DNA of 15,661 nucleotides from Smittium mucronatum (GCA_001953115.1 LSSL01001397.1:10078-25738); one strand, 5' to 3'. Counted from the first letter of the stretch, positions 1 through 11,070 are shown. Notes: generated by a model from the letters alone, not told the origin. Numbers and translations are program-made.

Positions 1-21
1 TAACCAATAGATATAAATCAA

Positions 22-55
22 GGCTGATGAAATAATAGCTCATTATATCATAGCC
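22..55. repeat. Imperfect stem-loop at the left edge
   Basis: GGCT (22-25) pairs with AGCC (52-55), ATGA (27-30) with TCAT (48-51), and ATAAT (32-36) with ATTAT (42-46). There is one bulged G at 26, one A-A mismatch and a 5-base loop, giving 13 pairs in all. The G/C pairs at its base make it less likely to be a trivial A/T palindrome. Its function is unknown; it could be a transcript end, part of an origin or simple chance. No gene abuts it inside the window. Confidence 0.4.
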
Positions 56-250
56 AATATTTATATATTTGAAATCATTAGTTTTATATAGAATAGAATC
101 TCTCTCTTTTCTAAAGTACTATATTTTAAATAAACTCATCTTTATAAGTTATACCTTTTTATAACTTTTCACCATTAATATTAATGCTAAAATTAAAATT
201 AATTACTAAAAATAATTCAAATATATATATATAGTATTTACTTAAAATTA

Positions 251-320
251 TTTATACACAGAAATATAAGTTTTTACACAAAATTAAGCAATTATACACA
301 AAATATACGCATATACACAA
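251..320 (+). repeat. Phased direct repeats resembling DnaA boxes (iteron-like array)
   Basis: Four direct copies of a 9-base motif lie at 252-260 (TTATACACA), 272-280 (TTTTACACA), 292-300 (TTATACACA) and 311-319 (ATATACACA). The spacing is 20, 20 and 19 bases, close to two helical turns, so all copies face the same side of the DNA. The first three match the bacterial DnaA-box consensus TTWTNCACA exactly and the fourth differs at its first base. The 11 bases between copies are not conserved. From base composition, two to three consensus matches would be expected by chance over the whole window on both strands, so three in 50 bases with regular phasing is unusual. The array could be a replication-origin or iteron-type binding site, or a short degenerate tandem repeat in a eukaryotic genome. 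No replication gene is nearby. Confidence 0.5.
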
Positions 321-331
321 CATTTATTTTT

Positions 332-358
332 TGAACAATAAATAACTTAAATTGTTCA
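332..358. repeat. 8-bp perfect inverted repeat beside the phased array
   Basis: TGAACAAT (332-339) and ATTGTTCA (351-358) are perfect inverted copies separated by 11 bases, 12 bases after the last array copy. The half-site spacing of 19 bases between equivalent positions would suit a dimeric DNA-binding protein. With the array it forms a compact 110-base block of ordered motifs. No function can be assigned. Confidence 0.4.
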
Positions 359-777
359 TATTCATGCACAAAACATAATTGTTATTTTTATTTGGCGGTT
401 ATATTTAATCCAAAAAATTTTATTTTGATAAATTATTCCAATGTCACTAAATGGGGGTTTTCAAAAATGCACACTTTGCTATAAATTTTCACTTCTTTTC
501 TAATTAGCAATCTGTAAATGGTTAATTGAAACTCATTTAGCTAATATAAAATTTTAATTGAGTCTAAGGTGGTATTAATTGGTAATCTAGGGACATTTAT
601 TTTTTCCGATGATAAAGAATATGGAACATATTGACTAAAAATTTAAATAATCACTCACAATAGTATCGGATTTAAATTTGGTCCATGTTTTTTATAGATG
701 AAAAAATCTGTTCTCAAAAAGAATCTATCATTTAATTAACCTAAAAAAACCTAAAAATAAAAACATTGATTGTTTTT

Positions 778-859
778 TGTGTAAAAATACGGAATATTAT
801 AGTTGATTTATTATCGAATAAATAAAATTTGCGTAAAAATACGCAGTTTTGTGTACACA
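778..859. repeat. Repeated GTAAAAATACG motif, small hairpin and TGTGTACACA palindrome
   Basis: The 11-base direct repeat GTAAAAATACG occurs at 781-791 and 833-843. The second copy sits inside a small perfect inverted repeat, GCGTA (831-835) and TACGC (840-844), with a 4-base loop. At 850-859 is the perfect 10-base palindrome TGTGTACACA. A reverse-strand match to the DnaA-box consensus lies at 778-786, overlapping the first repeat, and another at 1005-1013. These may belong with the array at 251-320, but the link is an inference from shared CACA elements and proximity. Confidence 0.35.
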
Positions 860-1296
860 TACTTTTAACCGTGAATATTTATATACATATTTTACTGAAA
901 AGATATTTATTAATATATTATGCCGCATATTTGTGCTGAAAAAATATATATTTAAGTTAGTTTCTCAATTATTAATTTTATTTCTGTCCAATTAATATTT
1001 GAATTGTGAATAATAGCGACTTAAATTTCAAAAAAAAATACTGGGGTTTCTATACCATTTTTACAAATTTTATCAGCTACCGAAAAAATCCATCTCTCTG
1101 ATCAGTAATTAAAAATATTTCTAGCTTTTTATAAGATTTTAGGTTTAATATATGCGATTCAAAATTTTTAATAAAATTTTATTGTGACTTTATTTATTTT
1201 GTTGTATTTTACGTTGTTTTTTAGATAATTTAAGGTATAAGAATTAAATTCTGCATTTAATACTTATTTTATTCCAGATTATGCAAATAAAAATAT

Positions 1297-1326
1297 CCCA
1301 ATCCTAATCCTAATCCTAATTCCTAT
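1297..1326. repeat. Short hexamer run CCCAAT-(CCTAAT)3-TCCTAT
   Basis: Five hexamers in register read CCCAAT, three times CCTAAT, then a degenerate TCCTAT. On the other strand the unit is ATTAGG, one base from the common TTAGGG telomere repeat. It could be a tiny interstitial telomere-like tract or an ordinary microsatellite. The run is too short to decide and lies inside the window, not at an end. Confidence 0.45.
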
Positions 1327-1332
1327 TAGAAT

Positions 1333-1350
1333 GATATAATATATTATATC
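1333..1350. repeat. 18-bp perfect A/T palindrome
   Basis: GATATAATATATTATATC is a perfect palindrome with no loop, seven bases after the hexamer run. Almost all of it is A/T, so chance is a fair explanation. Confidence 0.35.
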
Positions 1351-4300
1351 AATAATATATATGATAATAAGAAATTATTATATTTTTTTTAAATGCATTT
1401 TAATATTAATTTAGACCCTGAATCTAATTTTTGCCCTTTCTTTTCATCCAAATATTTGTAAGATTTATTTTTCTGGGCTACTAAATTATACAATATTTGA
1501 AAATTCATTAGATATCATAAAAATAACATAGTATTTACAGCATGTATTTAGCGATTGAGTATATTTTTTTTTGTGGATTTTAATTTATTATTGATATCTA
1601 TTCTAATGAAAAAAATTTAAAACATAAATAACAAAAAATCTAAATTTAAAAAACTAATGATCGAAAAATGAAAAAGAATTTAGCTGTAAAATCATCCTTA
1701 AACTCTAATTTTTAAAAAACATCAAATTAAAATTTACTAATATTTTAATGGATTTTCAAAAGTTAATTAGATTTTCGAACCATATAAATTTAATACTTTT
1801 CTGAATGAAAAACATTAAAATATAATTAATATTATATGTATTATTTGAGCGCATTTTAATATGAAATCGGTGAAAAATAAGCACGCTATATTTACAGCTT
1901 TAGATTTTAATTTATCAATTATAAAATAATAATTTTAAATTATATAAATAGTTAAATTCTATTCGAAAAAAAGTATGGGGAAAATTTCTTTTGAATAAAC
2001 CCACCAAATTATATATAAAATTGGTCAATAAATAAATTTTAATCAGAGGGAAATTTATTTGAAATTTCAAATATTTATTATTTATATTTAATAATATTTC
2101 AAGATTATGATTTTTCAACAAAATAATTTAGTAATTTTATTGAAAAAAAAAATCAAAAAATTAAAATCTAATTACACCCCTCTTACTAAAAAATCTTTGA
2201 GTATACCCATCTATTTAATTATGTTTTTCATTATATTTTTAATTTTTTTTCTGATTTCAATACCTATGAATATTTAATTTCGCTTTTTCCCCTAAAATAC
2301 TGCTAAAAATATCAATTTTGAAAACAAAAATTTAAAAAATTTAATTTATAATTAATAATTTATATTAAAAAAACCTTTTAAATCAATTATTAGTCTTTAT
2401 ATTTGAGAATTTTTTGAGTAATAGACATTTTTTTATACTATATAAACCATTGGATGCAATAAAATCAAATTATTCTAGAAATATTGAAAACAAAAAATTC
2501 TAACTTCCATAAAGCTTTCTTATTTTTACAATAGAAAATATAATTCGATAACCAAAACTGCGTATTTTTCAAAAAATTATTAACTTTGACTCGGTTTCAT
2601 ATTTCCAAATTGGAATAGTAGTGACATAAATTTGGAAATTTTCCTCTGTTAAAAATTTTATTTTCTTTTCTTCAATCAGTTACAGCATTTATGATCGTTT
2701 TTTTTTTGTTTGATAAATCATGAACCTATAATATAATAAAATTAAATCTTTTTGAAAAGATTTATGCATATGATTATACCAACCTGAAATTCCGAGTAAA
2801 TTTTTTTTACATTGAGCGAGTTATAATTTAATGAGTTTATTTTGATTAATATAATATAAGTTTAAACTTTGAAAAAAATTTGAAAATTTTTATAAAATGT
2901 GAATATTTTTGCTTAATAAACCAATTTTAATAGATTTAAATAAATAATTTGATCCTTTTTGTTCTAATTGATTTATATAGTTTATTAATAAAAAAAATCG
3001 AGTAACTTTATTAATAGGTTTAATTTTTTATTTATTCTAATTTTAATAAATAGGAAAAATTTTAATTTAAATAACATAAAAATATAATTATTAAAGACAG
3101 GATATTTTATCTTAATTTTGTCAAAAAATTACAAAAGATCTAATTAGAAATTAAAACAAACACATATACTTTAATATTATACAAGAAAATTTTAGATTTG
3201 ATTTAATTATTCAGCGCTAATTTAAAAATAATTTTCCTTTTTATTTTTATATTTATTGAACTGAAAATTGCATAACCTTAGAAAATAATAATACTGCTAA
3301 GAGGGAAAAGATCAACTAAATTAATTAGAAAAGGTTTTATATATTTATAAATGTTGATTTTTATGGCATAATTGTCTCTTTTAATTAGAAAATTAAGTTT
3401 TTCTTGTATAGATTCCGTGCAATAATTGTTCGCGAAAATCATATATAAATACTTTAATTTTTTTGGTTTTTTATATAAAAAAAATTAACAGGTTTATTGG
3501 GATAAACAAATTGATTAATTTTATTATATTAATTATGAAAATGTTTTATTTATAAAATTGCGCTAAATTATCAAAATTTCGATAATTCAGATTTTATCCA
3601 CATAAAAAGATTATGCTAAATTAAAAAATTTAAAAAAGAAAATCAAATATTAGGCTAAACTGAAAGCCTTTAATTTTATATGGGCTATTATTTTATCTCA
3701 CTAATTATAATTTTAAAAACTTATTATTGACTTATTTTAAACATTTATTATATGACCTTTTTTTTGGAAAGATGCAGCCACAAATATAAAAAGATAATAT
3801 CTTCTATAATTGAATCAGTTCATAATATATCATTGAAAATATAATAATTAGATATAATTAACATAACTAAATATTCATAAAACCATATCTATTAAAAGTA
3901 AATATATTTTAATGATTTTTTTATTGTAAATTATATTGTTATTATTAAAACTAGCCCTGAAAGTGATATAAGAGCACTATAATAAATGGCTAATCTTTCT
4001 TACTTTTAGCTGTATAGCTATTTTTAATCCTAGGAAATTTTTTTGTAAAATATTTTATATCTGTTCTATATACGGAATTTTTATATAAAAATATATATTT
4101 CAACCGATATAATTATTCAAAGATAGATTATAGAATTTATTGAGATAACTTGTTTTATTTTTTAAAACTTAGATAAATTAAATTAGGCTGTTATTAAATT
4201 ATAAACAAAAAATTCAAAAAAACTCCTGAGATAATAATTTACACCAAAAATATTAATTAATTATTTGAAATAAGATTTATTTGTGATATTATTGAGTTGT

Positions 4301-5652
4301 GAATACTTTTAATAATATATTTGTATATTTGTACGAATAAACCTCTTCGCTTAATAAACCACTTTTATCGGAAAGAAATTTTTATATTATAATCAAAAAA
4401 AATTAATTTTTTTATGTTAATTTTTATAAAATCCAGAGTTTTTCAGTTGGATTTTTTTGTCATTCGAAACACACATCCATGAAAAAAATTTTTACATAAT
4501 TGATTTTTTGATTAAAAAAATTGTAAAAAGCCATCATAAATTATCTTTAAACGCCAATATGTATCAAAAAAAGCTTTTTTGATTTTATTTAAATAAGAAA
4601 AATTGAATTTATGCCAAAGTTTCGCTATAGTTTTTTTTCGGAAAAAAAATTATAAAAAAAAGTACAATAATTTTTTTTAATTATAATACCACAAAAACAC
4701 GCATTATATATAAAATCCTCATTGTCTTTTAACAAAATGTACAATTATTTAATAAAAAAAATCAATGAGCTATATTCATTAAGAGATTAAATACACAATG
4801 CAGCCAATTTATTTATCAGAATTTTAAACAAAAATTATGATAAGGAGCCTTTTAATTAGTATTTAAATTCGCTTCAAAGATTTATATGGATTACAATCTA
4901 AATATTAAGCCTTTAATTATAAAAAAAAACACTAATTTTATATATGTATATATATTCTTAAATAAATACCCTCACCTAAATGTATATTTTTTAGATATTT
5001 TACACATTCAGTTTTTTATTATTATTAATACCGAGTATATATCTACTCCAATTATTTTATTTTAGATTATAAATTTATAAATGAACATAAGGTGTTACTA
5101 ATTAAGCTTTCTATTTCCATAAATTATTGTACTTCTATGTTGAAAAATACTGGTTAAATAGTATTCATAAAACTAATTCAAAACAATCTATATTTTTAAT
5201 TCTTATATATTATACTTTAGGCAGAAATTGCACTTTTTCTTATATGGAAACATGTGAGAATGGCTCCATTTTCCTTTGATATTATTTTATGGATTTTTTT
5301 TTGGGCTATAATTTTAATTTAATCTGAAATTCTGAATATTTTATCAAATTATTTTGAAAATAAAATATCAATTTATACATATAGTACTTCTGAAATATCT
5401 AAAATAATACCAAATAGATAAATATAGTAATTATAAAATAATAATAACTGATCTTTTCTATAAACTTTTGAAGATACTAGATTAGATAATTCACAGTAAT
5501 TTCACTTGAATTATATTTATTTTTGAAGGTTATTTGAAAAAAAAAAAAGTTGAAAAAAATCTGATTGTAAGACTCAGGGGCTAAAATAATGAAAGTTTAC
5601 TTATAATAATTTATAAAAATATCCTTTTAAGTATTTTTAAAACTCAATTTTT

Positions 5653-5676
5653 TATCTCTTTATCTCTTTATCTCTT
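5653..5676. repeat. Three tandem copies of TATCTCTT
   Basis: An 8-base unit is repeated three times exactly. About 40 bases further on, near 5713-5733, is a second small run built from GTGATAT. Both look like ordinary microsatellites. Confidence 0.6.
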
Positions 5677-7311
5677 TATTTATATTATAATTCCACCAAA
5701 CTATATTTAATATGATATATGTGATATGTGATATTTTAACTATAATTTATTTATAAAAGTTTTGGAATAAAGGGTGTATATTCTGAAAATATTCTTATTT
5801 TATATTACTATGATTGTTATATTCCTAACTTTTATGATTCATCTTTATTATTTTTTTAGTTATTTTATTTCAAGTATATCCTTCTTTTAGTTAAAAAAAA
5901 ACTTACTAAAACCTATTATATCTTTAAATTATAAAAAATATAATAAAATTGTAATTTTTAGGCTGATCATATAGGCATAATTACAGTTTTTTTACGGGTT
6001 ATCTTCAAATATATGGCAATTTATTTCTTTAAAAGAATTAAAATTGAATTAATAAACGCTATATATATAAAACGCCTATTATTTCTCATTTGAGTTAATT
6101 TTTTATATTAAATTTCGGATGGGAAGAAGTCAAAATAGATGTTTCAAAGCCGTAAATTTTTTCTTATAATTTCCCTGGCCAATATTTAGATGTTTAGATT
6201 TTTTATTTATAATCTTTCGTGAGATTATAAACCTCTATATATATATATATATTTTTTTTTTCATTTTTAAATCTTATAATAAAATAAATATCGATATTAT
6301 AATTCAATTATAAAAAACTAAAATACGTTATAAATAACACGGATATATTTTTCATAATTTTTTATCGTTATTTTTATACTAAAAACATAAACTCATAGTT
6401 TTTTCCTTTGGCTTTTTTATTATACTTTAATAATATGATTTTTAAATTAAGCTTTATTATAAGAGTTTTTACAAATTTTGAATATTTATAATGATTTTTT
6501 TATTTTTCAGCCACTACATTTTTAGTGTTAAAACAATCTTTCCTTTTTATAAATATTTTCTTAAAAAACTTTCACTAAAATATTGAAATTTCCAAACAGT
6601 TTATTTTTATCGTTTTTATATTTAATTTCTGTATTTTTTATTTTATTGTGATGATAATTAAGCCACATATTATTTTTACATATTTTTATTACCTTGAGTC
6701 TCAAACTAGCAATATGATTTATTAAATACCAATTATAATAAATTAAATATTCTCAATTCCCTATTATCATAACTTAATGCAACCTTAATTTTTTTTATTA
6801 AAGGAGATAATTTGGGTTTATTTTATTAAGAACATCTGGGTTTCATATTTTAAAATTTTTAATTTTAGAAAGTTTAATAGACTTTTTATAAAAAAAATCT
6901 ATTCAAAATTTTCTAATTATTTTGAGATTTTATTTAACTTTTCTATTATTTTTATCTTCTATTTATTTCTAAAAAATCTGGAAAAAATTCTGGAGAACTG
7001 GAAAATCAGTTTTCTTATTTAAAATTACTCATTATTAATAATCATTTTTTATAAAAATATGTGCAATTTTTTCTGATTTTCGGGGTATAAAACTTATATT
7101 AATTTTAATATCCGAAGTTTCGGAAATTTCTAATATTCAATAAAAAAAGTGTTGGTTTTTTATTTAGTTCTAAACTGATATAATCTTATTTTTATTACAT
7201 GAATTTTTTTACAATAATATTTTTTTAATAAATAATTCTTTTTAACATAATTTTTTTGTTATCAGATATTTTTCATGTTTAAAATCAGAATTCTGGTTCA
7301 AAAAATGTTTG

Positions 7312-7348
7312 AAAAAAGGTTTTTTTACCTTTTTTATAAAAGGGGTAA
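7312..7348. repeat. Two overlapping, mutually exclusive stem-loops
   Basis: AAAAAAGGT (7312-7320) pairs perfectly with ACCTTTTTT (7327-7335) around a T6 loop. The same ACC segment can instead pair rightward: TTACC (7325-7329) with GGTAA (7344-7348), then TTTT (7330-7333) with AAAA (7338-7341), leaving two bulged G. The layout resembles an attenuator, but no gene or leader peptide is visible on either side, so a regulatory role is only a possibility. Confidence 0.25.
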
Positions 7349-8746
7349 GTATTCTCAATTCATTTTAATTTGTGTTGAATCAAAAAAAAATTATAAAAAA
7401 CTAATTATATCTTAAGACCCCTAAAATCTGTAATTTTTTTTTTAATTTTATTTTTGAACGAAAAAAAATATTTGGTTTATTTTTTATTATTCATTTATCT
7501 GGGAAAAATAAATGTAAATTTTTATGAAAATTGATATAAAATTCCTCAAAAAATGTTATTTGTTGAATAAAGCTCTCATTTGTCCAATATTCTTTTGGTC
7601 CTTCATCTTTTTTTTTTCCACAAAAATAACAAAACTGATCAATTAACTCGTGTTTGTTAATATTCGAAGCTTAGAAAAAGCTCCCATAATAATAAAATAT
7701 TTATTTATCACGCCTTATTTTTTATATATTATAATCAGCTTATTTGTTATTTATATCAAAAGCTGCTGTAATAAATATTGAGGGATATAGGGTGCTTTAT
7801 AATTATTTAAGAGTTTCCTTAATTGTTTAAATACCAAAAAAATAACGAAAAATTCATTTATTTTTAATAAATTTTTCTTCAACAGAGATTTTTTAAGCTC
7901 TATATCGATTATTTGTCATAAATAATCAGGTATGTATCCACACAATTAGTACCATCCAACTAAAATTTTCCCAAACTATCCCTTTATTATACCTTCTTAC
8001 CATTTTATTTAAGTTTAATTTAAATATCGAGCTTCATTGTATGATGGTTTAAAAAAATTAATTTTATGATCCCCTCTAAATAAGTAAAATAAAATTTTAT
8101 ATAAAAAAAATCATCAGTATGAATTTATTCACATTAGATAAGAGACTGTGTTTATTATCATTATCTATATATGAATTTTCTTTTTTATCTAGATTTTCTT
8201 TCTTTGATTTTCTAGCTTTTTTTTTGTTGTGTCATAGGGCATCTTTTTTATACTCTATAAAATAAAATAAATGATAAGTTATGACATTTGTGATTTTGGG
8301 ACTTTTGGAACTCTTTTGATATCATTTTATTATTAATATATTAAAAAAAAAAAAATTGTTTAATTTATCACCTCATTCATCTTAATTTAACCCTAAATTA
8401 ATTTAAAATCAATTAATATTTGTATAATAAACACCCCAAGCTTCAAAAAAATTAAAATTATTTTAGAATTTTTTGAAATGCCTTTGTTTTCAATGAAATA
8501 ATGGTGAAAATAACAGAAAATATATGCCTTTTTTTTATTTTTCAAATGGGGATTTATTTTTGAGGGTTTATAGATAGAAAAATATATATTATTTTTCTAG
8601 TTACTTATACCATTCACATTTTTCCTGTTAAAATTAGTAAAAATACTTTTATAAAATTTGCTTTTTTTTAATCTTCATATAATTACTAAAAAGGAAAATT
8701 ATATTTGAAGAATACTAAATCAATTAATTCTTAATAGCAAATTCAA

Positions 8747-9007
8747 TTAAAAAATGAGGTAAATAACCAAAAAAAGACCAAAAATAATTTTAAATTTTAA
8801 AAAAGTAAAACTAATTATTAAAAACATGCAAGCCATACCAATGGCCAAAAAAATAAGTGGATTTTTAACTAGGATAGAAGTAAAAAATTTCATTTTTTTT
8901 TTATAAATCAAAATATACTGAGGCTTTTTTTGTGCATATTTTAACTTTAATTTTAATTTATTGGCTGATAAAAAAATCTTGAAAAAGGATTTTGCTTTTA
9001 TACACAT
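8747..9007 (-). CDS. Hypothetical small lysine-rich membrane peptide (86 aa)
   Basis: I do not recognise this gene. It is the longest open frame in the window and starts at an ATG (9005-9007). The frame is open for about 20 more codons upstream of that ATG, so roughly 106 codons lack a stop. Residues 1-40 carry 13 lysines and no acidic residue. Residues 50-70 and 73-86 are hydrophobic and could be two membrane segments, the second running to the very C-terminus. The most gene-like stretch is around residues 24-31 (YAQKKPQY). No ribosome binding site is visible; the ATG follows a run of A. By a rough estimate from base composition, less than one frame this long is expected by chance in the window, but not far less. 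AT-rich DNA favours Lys, Ile, Phe and Leu codons, so the composition alone proves nothing. It could be a real small protein, part of an exon, or chance. Confidence 0.25.
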   Translation of the reverse strand: MCIKAKSFFKIFLSANKLKLKLKYAQKKPQYILIYKKKMKFFTSILVKNPLIFLAIGMACMFLIISFTFLKFKIIFGLFLVIYLIF

Positions 9008-9803
9008 TTTTTTAATAATTAAAACAGTTTTTTTATAATGACAGCTCTTTTTAAAGCTAAATCTTATCTAACTTCATAAAAAAATTCGTATTTTTTTTAT
9101 ATAAGTGTTTCAAAGATACTTATACAATGTATCTATTTAAAGAATTTCAAAAAAAAACATTATAATTTAAAAAAATCTTAAATTTATAATAAAAAATCTT
9201 CTGTTTTAGATGAAATTGATGTTATTAAATTTAATTCAAAAGATTATTCGAAATTGGATATCAAGTTATCAATAATACCGCCCTAGAATCAACTACCCGT
9301 TTCATTTGTAATAATAATCTCACCCAATCAGTTTTACAATAATTAATTAATAAAAAATTCAAATGAAAATTATGGTCTAATTAACTTTCATAATTACCCT
9401 TTGTATACAGTGTAAAGCAGAGTAAATATCTAAAAATAATAACTGAAAAACAGAGAATATAATTTAACTTTTTAAATAAAGCTTACACGGAAAAATTAGG
9501 GTTTTATGATAATAAAAATTGATCACTATGTTCTGCACGATGTTAATTAGACCTCAATATATGTATAATTACTATTTTTATTGGTTTATGCTTATAAAAT
9601 AATCTGAAACTTAAACGTGATAATTTTTAAAATAAAAATAATTATGAAACCAACCCAAGTAAAATTTTAGAATATAAAACAAAATAAATGAAATATTTGC
9701 TAATATAAACTGTATATATGGTCCATGAATTCTTTTCTTTAATTCATGAAATTGATAAAATCCACTTATTGGAATAAATTTATTTAGATATAAAAAATAT
9801 CCC
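9008..9803. other. AT-rich DNA, no supportable gene
   Basis: Nothing convincing is seen. A match to the DnaA-box consensus (8998-9006) overlaps the start of the preceding open frame but is isolated. A 64-codon minus-strand frame at 9611-9805 is rejected because a frame of that length is expected by chance. Confidence 0.6.
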
Positions 9804-9832
9804 ATGTCAGTTTGTAGATGTCAAACTGATAT
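9804..9832. repeat. Stem-loop with 8-bp perfect core
   Basis: TCAGTTTG (9807-9814) and CAAACTGA (9822-9829) form a perfect 8-bp stem around a 7-base loop. One G-T pair and two A-T pairs extend it to 11 pairs (9804-9832). On the minus strand it overlaps the start of a short frame at 9611-9805. It may be a transcript-end or protein-binding element; no function is shown. Confidence 0.4.
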
Positions 9833-9983
9833 AAAAATAAAAATATTCTATAAAATTGAAAAATATGTGTCTTAGTTGATTCTTTCTAATCCAATAGAGG
9901 CTTTTAATACCAAATCATTTTTTTATATAAGCTTTTATTATTTTTTCACGATGATTAGAAGGGAAATTACTTAGTTTTTATCA

Positions 9984-10011
9984 CAAAGAAATAACTTTCT
10001 TTGAGTTTTTT
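9984..10011 (+). terminator. Possible intrinsic-terminator-like hairpin with T-run
   Basis: CAAAGAAA (9984-9991) and TTTCTTTG (9996-10003) form a perfect 8-bp stem with the tetraloop TAAC. The bases AG and then six T (10006-10011) follow on the plus strand. The geometry resembles a rho-independent terminator, but the stem has only two G/C pairs and no plus-strand gene ends just upstream, so a function is doubtful. Confidence 0.25.
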
Positions 10012-10130
10012 ATAAGGCTGATCCTCTTTATGAGTGATAATTTTATTTCTATTTGCACGACTATTATGTAGTTTACATTTATTTTATATATTTTTACGTC
10101 TTATTATAAAAACCAACCCATATATGATCT

Positions 10131-10146
10131 TCCAAAAAGGTTTGGA
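10131..10146. repeat. 6-bp perfect stem-loop
   Basis: TCCAAA and TTTGGA flank the tetraloop AAGG. It is one of several small hairpins clustered between 9800 and 10350. Function unknown. Confidence 0.3.
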
Positions 10147-10330
10147 GTTTTACTATAAAAGGTTGTGCTTTCCATTAAAACTGAGAAAGTGATATCAATA
10201 ATTCTGTTAAATACCTCATCCTATAATAATAATAAAATCATAAGAAAACACCTAAAAAATTCTTTTATCGACACAAAATAAAAAAGATAGGATAAATATT
10301 TCGATAACGTGATAAGAACCCAAAAAAAAT

Positions 10331-10350
10331 CCTAGAATAAAAAGTCTAGG
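10331..10350. repeat. 6-bp perfect stem-loop (CCTAGA/TCTAGG)
   Basis: CCTAGA (10331-10336) and TCTAGG (10345-10350) flank an 8-base A-rich loop. Function unknown. Confidence 0.3.
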
Positions 10351-10716
10351 TGTAGAAGTGGGAAAATCTCCGACATGTGGGTATTATAAACGTTTTTTTT
10401 AAAAAAAAAAATGAATATTAAATATAAGTTTATTTTACTATATTTTTTAGACATTTTGTTATTTAAGCTGTAAAAATTGGCATATATAAACAGAAAAAAT
10501 CCATTATTACCAACAAAGAATTTTTACCCTTAATATAATTCATATTATAAGTAATTATTTTGGTAAAAATAAATTGATTTAAACACTTAATTTACCATTT
10601 TTAATTATTTCTTGATTCATAATCCTTCATTAAAATAGAAACAAAAAAAATAATTCATATAGTAAATTTGGTTAATAATAAAGATATAAATCAGTAATGG
10701 TTTTTGTTTTAATAGC

Positions 10717-10762
10717 AAAAAAATAATATAAAAAATAATATAAAAAATAAAATAAAATAAAA
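10717..10762. repeat. A-rich minisatellite (AAAAAATAATAT units, then AAAAT units)
   Basis: Two near-identical 12-13 base units are followed by several AAAAT units. On the minus strand this repeat alone generates the hydrophobic FYIIFYIIF-type stretch of a 61-codon frame at 10617-10802, which is why I do not call that frame a gene. Confidence 0.55.
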
Positions 10763-10766
10763 TTTT

Positions 10767-10876
10767 AATGTGATAACGCTGCGCTTGAGATGTGTCAGAC
10801 ATTTATTTCCCACATGGAAAAAATCATTTCCGATCCAAAATAGCTCAATAACGTAAAAAACTGGCTATATATTCAC
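10767..10876 (-). other. Coding-like patch, minus strand, gene not identified
   Basis: This short patch is richer in G/C than its surroundings. On the minus strand one frame stays open for 51 codons (about 10723-10875). Its first part has balanced composition, with segments such as VIELFWIGNDFFHVGNK and CLTHLKRSV, before it runs into the A-rich minisatellite. A different minus-strand frame gives an ATG at 10800-10802 followed by SDTSQAQRY and then the same repeat. The two frames compete and neither has a clear start or homology I recognise. It may be a fragment of a decayed gene or exon. Confidence 0.15.
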
Positions 10877-10970
10877 TAATGTAGTATAAAACTGGTATAT
10901 TTTTCCTAAATATGGAATACTTCATTCAATAAAAATATTTTTCTTTTGATATTGTCGGAAGCAGATTCTC

Positions 10971-10990
10971 TATACCGGTTATACTGGTAT
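10971..10990. repeat. Near-perfect inverted repeat TATACCGG/CTGGTATA
   Basis: ATACCGGT and ACTGGTAT face each other across 3 bases with a single mismatch (or G-T pair in RNA). The related ACTGGTATA also occurs about 95 bases upstream near 10890. The inverted repeat lies at the left edge of the G+C-richer island and might mark its boundary, but no target-site duplication was identified. Confidence 0.25.
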
Positions 10991-11070
10991 AAATTATCGC
11001 CTATAAACTTTTTTTGTACAGCCAAAGGTGAGGTATCTCTAAGAGCAATTTATTAGTACACCCATTTCCT

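Larger units (their letters stand above)
1021..8746. other. AT-rich DNA without a supportable gene
   Basis: I see no gene in this long stretch. It is dominated by A/T runs up to 12-13 bases (for example near 5530 and 8343) and short dinucleotide runs (for example (TA)n followed by T10 near 6236-6262). In the rows I tallied by hand (7141-7260), TpA and ApT were about equal and CpA plus TpG about matched ApC plus GpT, so the bulk shows no obvious RIP-type signature. Isolated matches to the DnaA-box consensus at 3594-3602 (TTATCCACA) and 8125-8133 (TTATTCACA) are at the frequency expected by chance. The short repeats listed separately are the only structure I can support. Confidence 0.7.

Noticed and set aside
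1915..2121. 68-codon minus-strand frame starting at TTG
   Set aside because: Its length is within what is expected by chance in DNA this AT-rich; it is almost all Leu, Ile, Asn, Phe and Tyr and has a weak start and no context.
3594..3602. Exact TTATCCACA DnaA box
   Set aside because: Isolated; single matches to the consensus are expected a few times in a window of this size and composition.
6236..6262. (TA)n run followed by T10 as a promoter-like element
   Set aside because: A/T runs of this kind are common throughout the window and no gene follows.
9611..9805. 64-codon minus-strand frame with a hydrophobic middle
   Set aside because: Length expected by chance; a stem-loop covers its start and no homology is recognised.
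10617..10802. 61-codon minus-strand frame with a hydrophobic repeat
   Set aside because: Most of it is the translation of an A-rich minisatellite, and another minus-strand frame over the same bases looks equally good.
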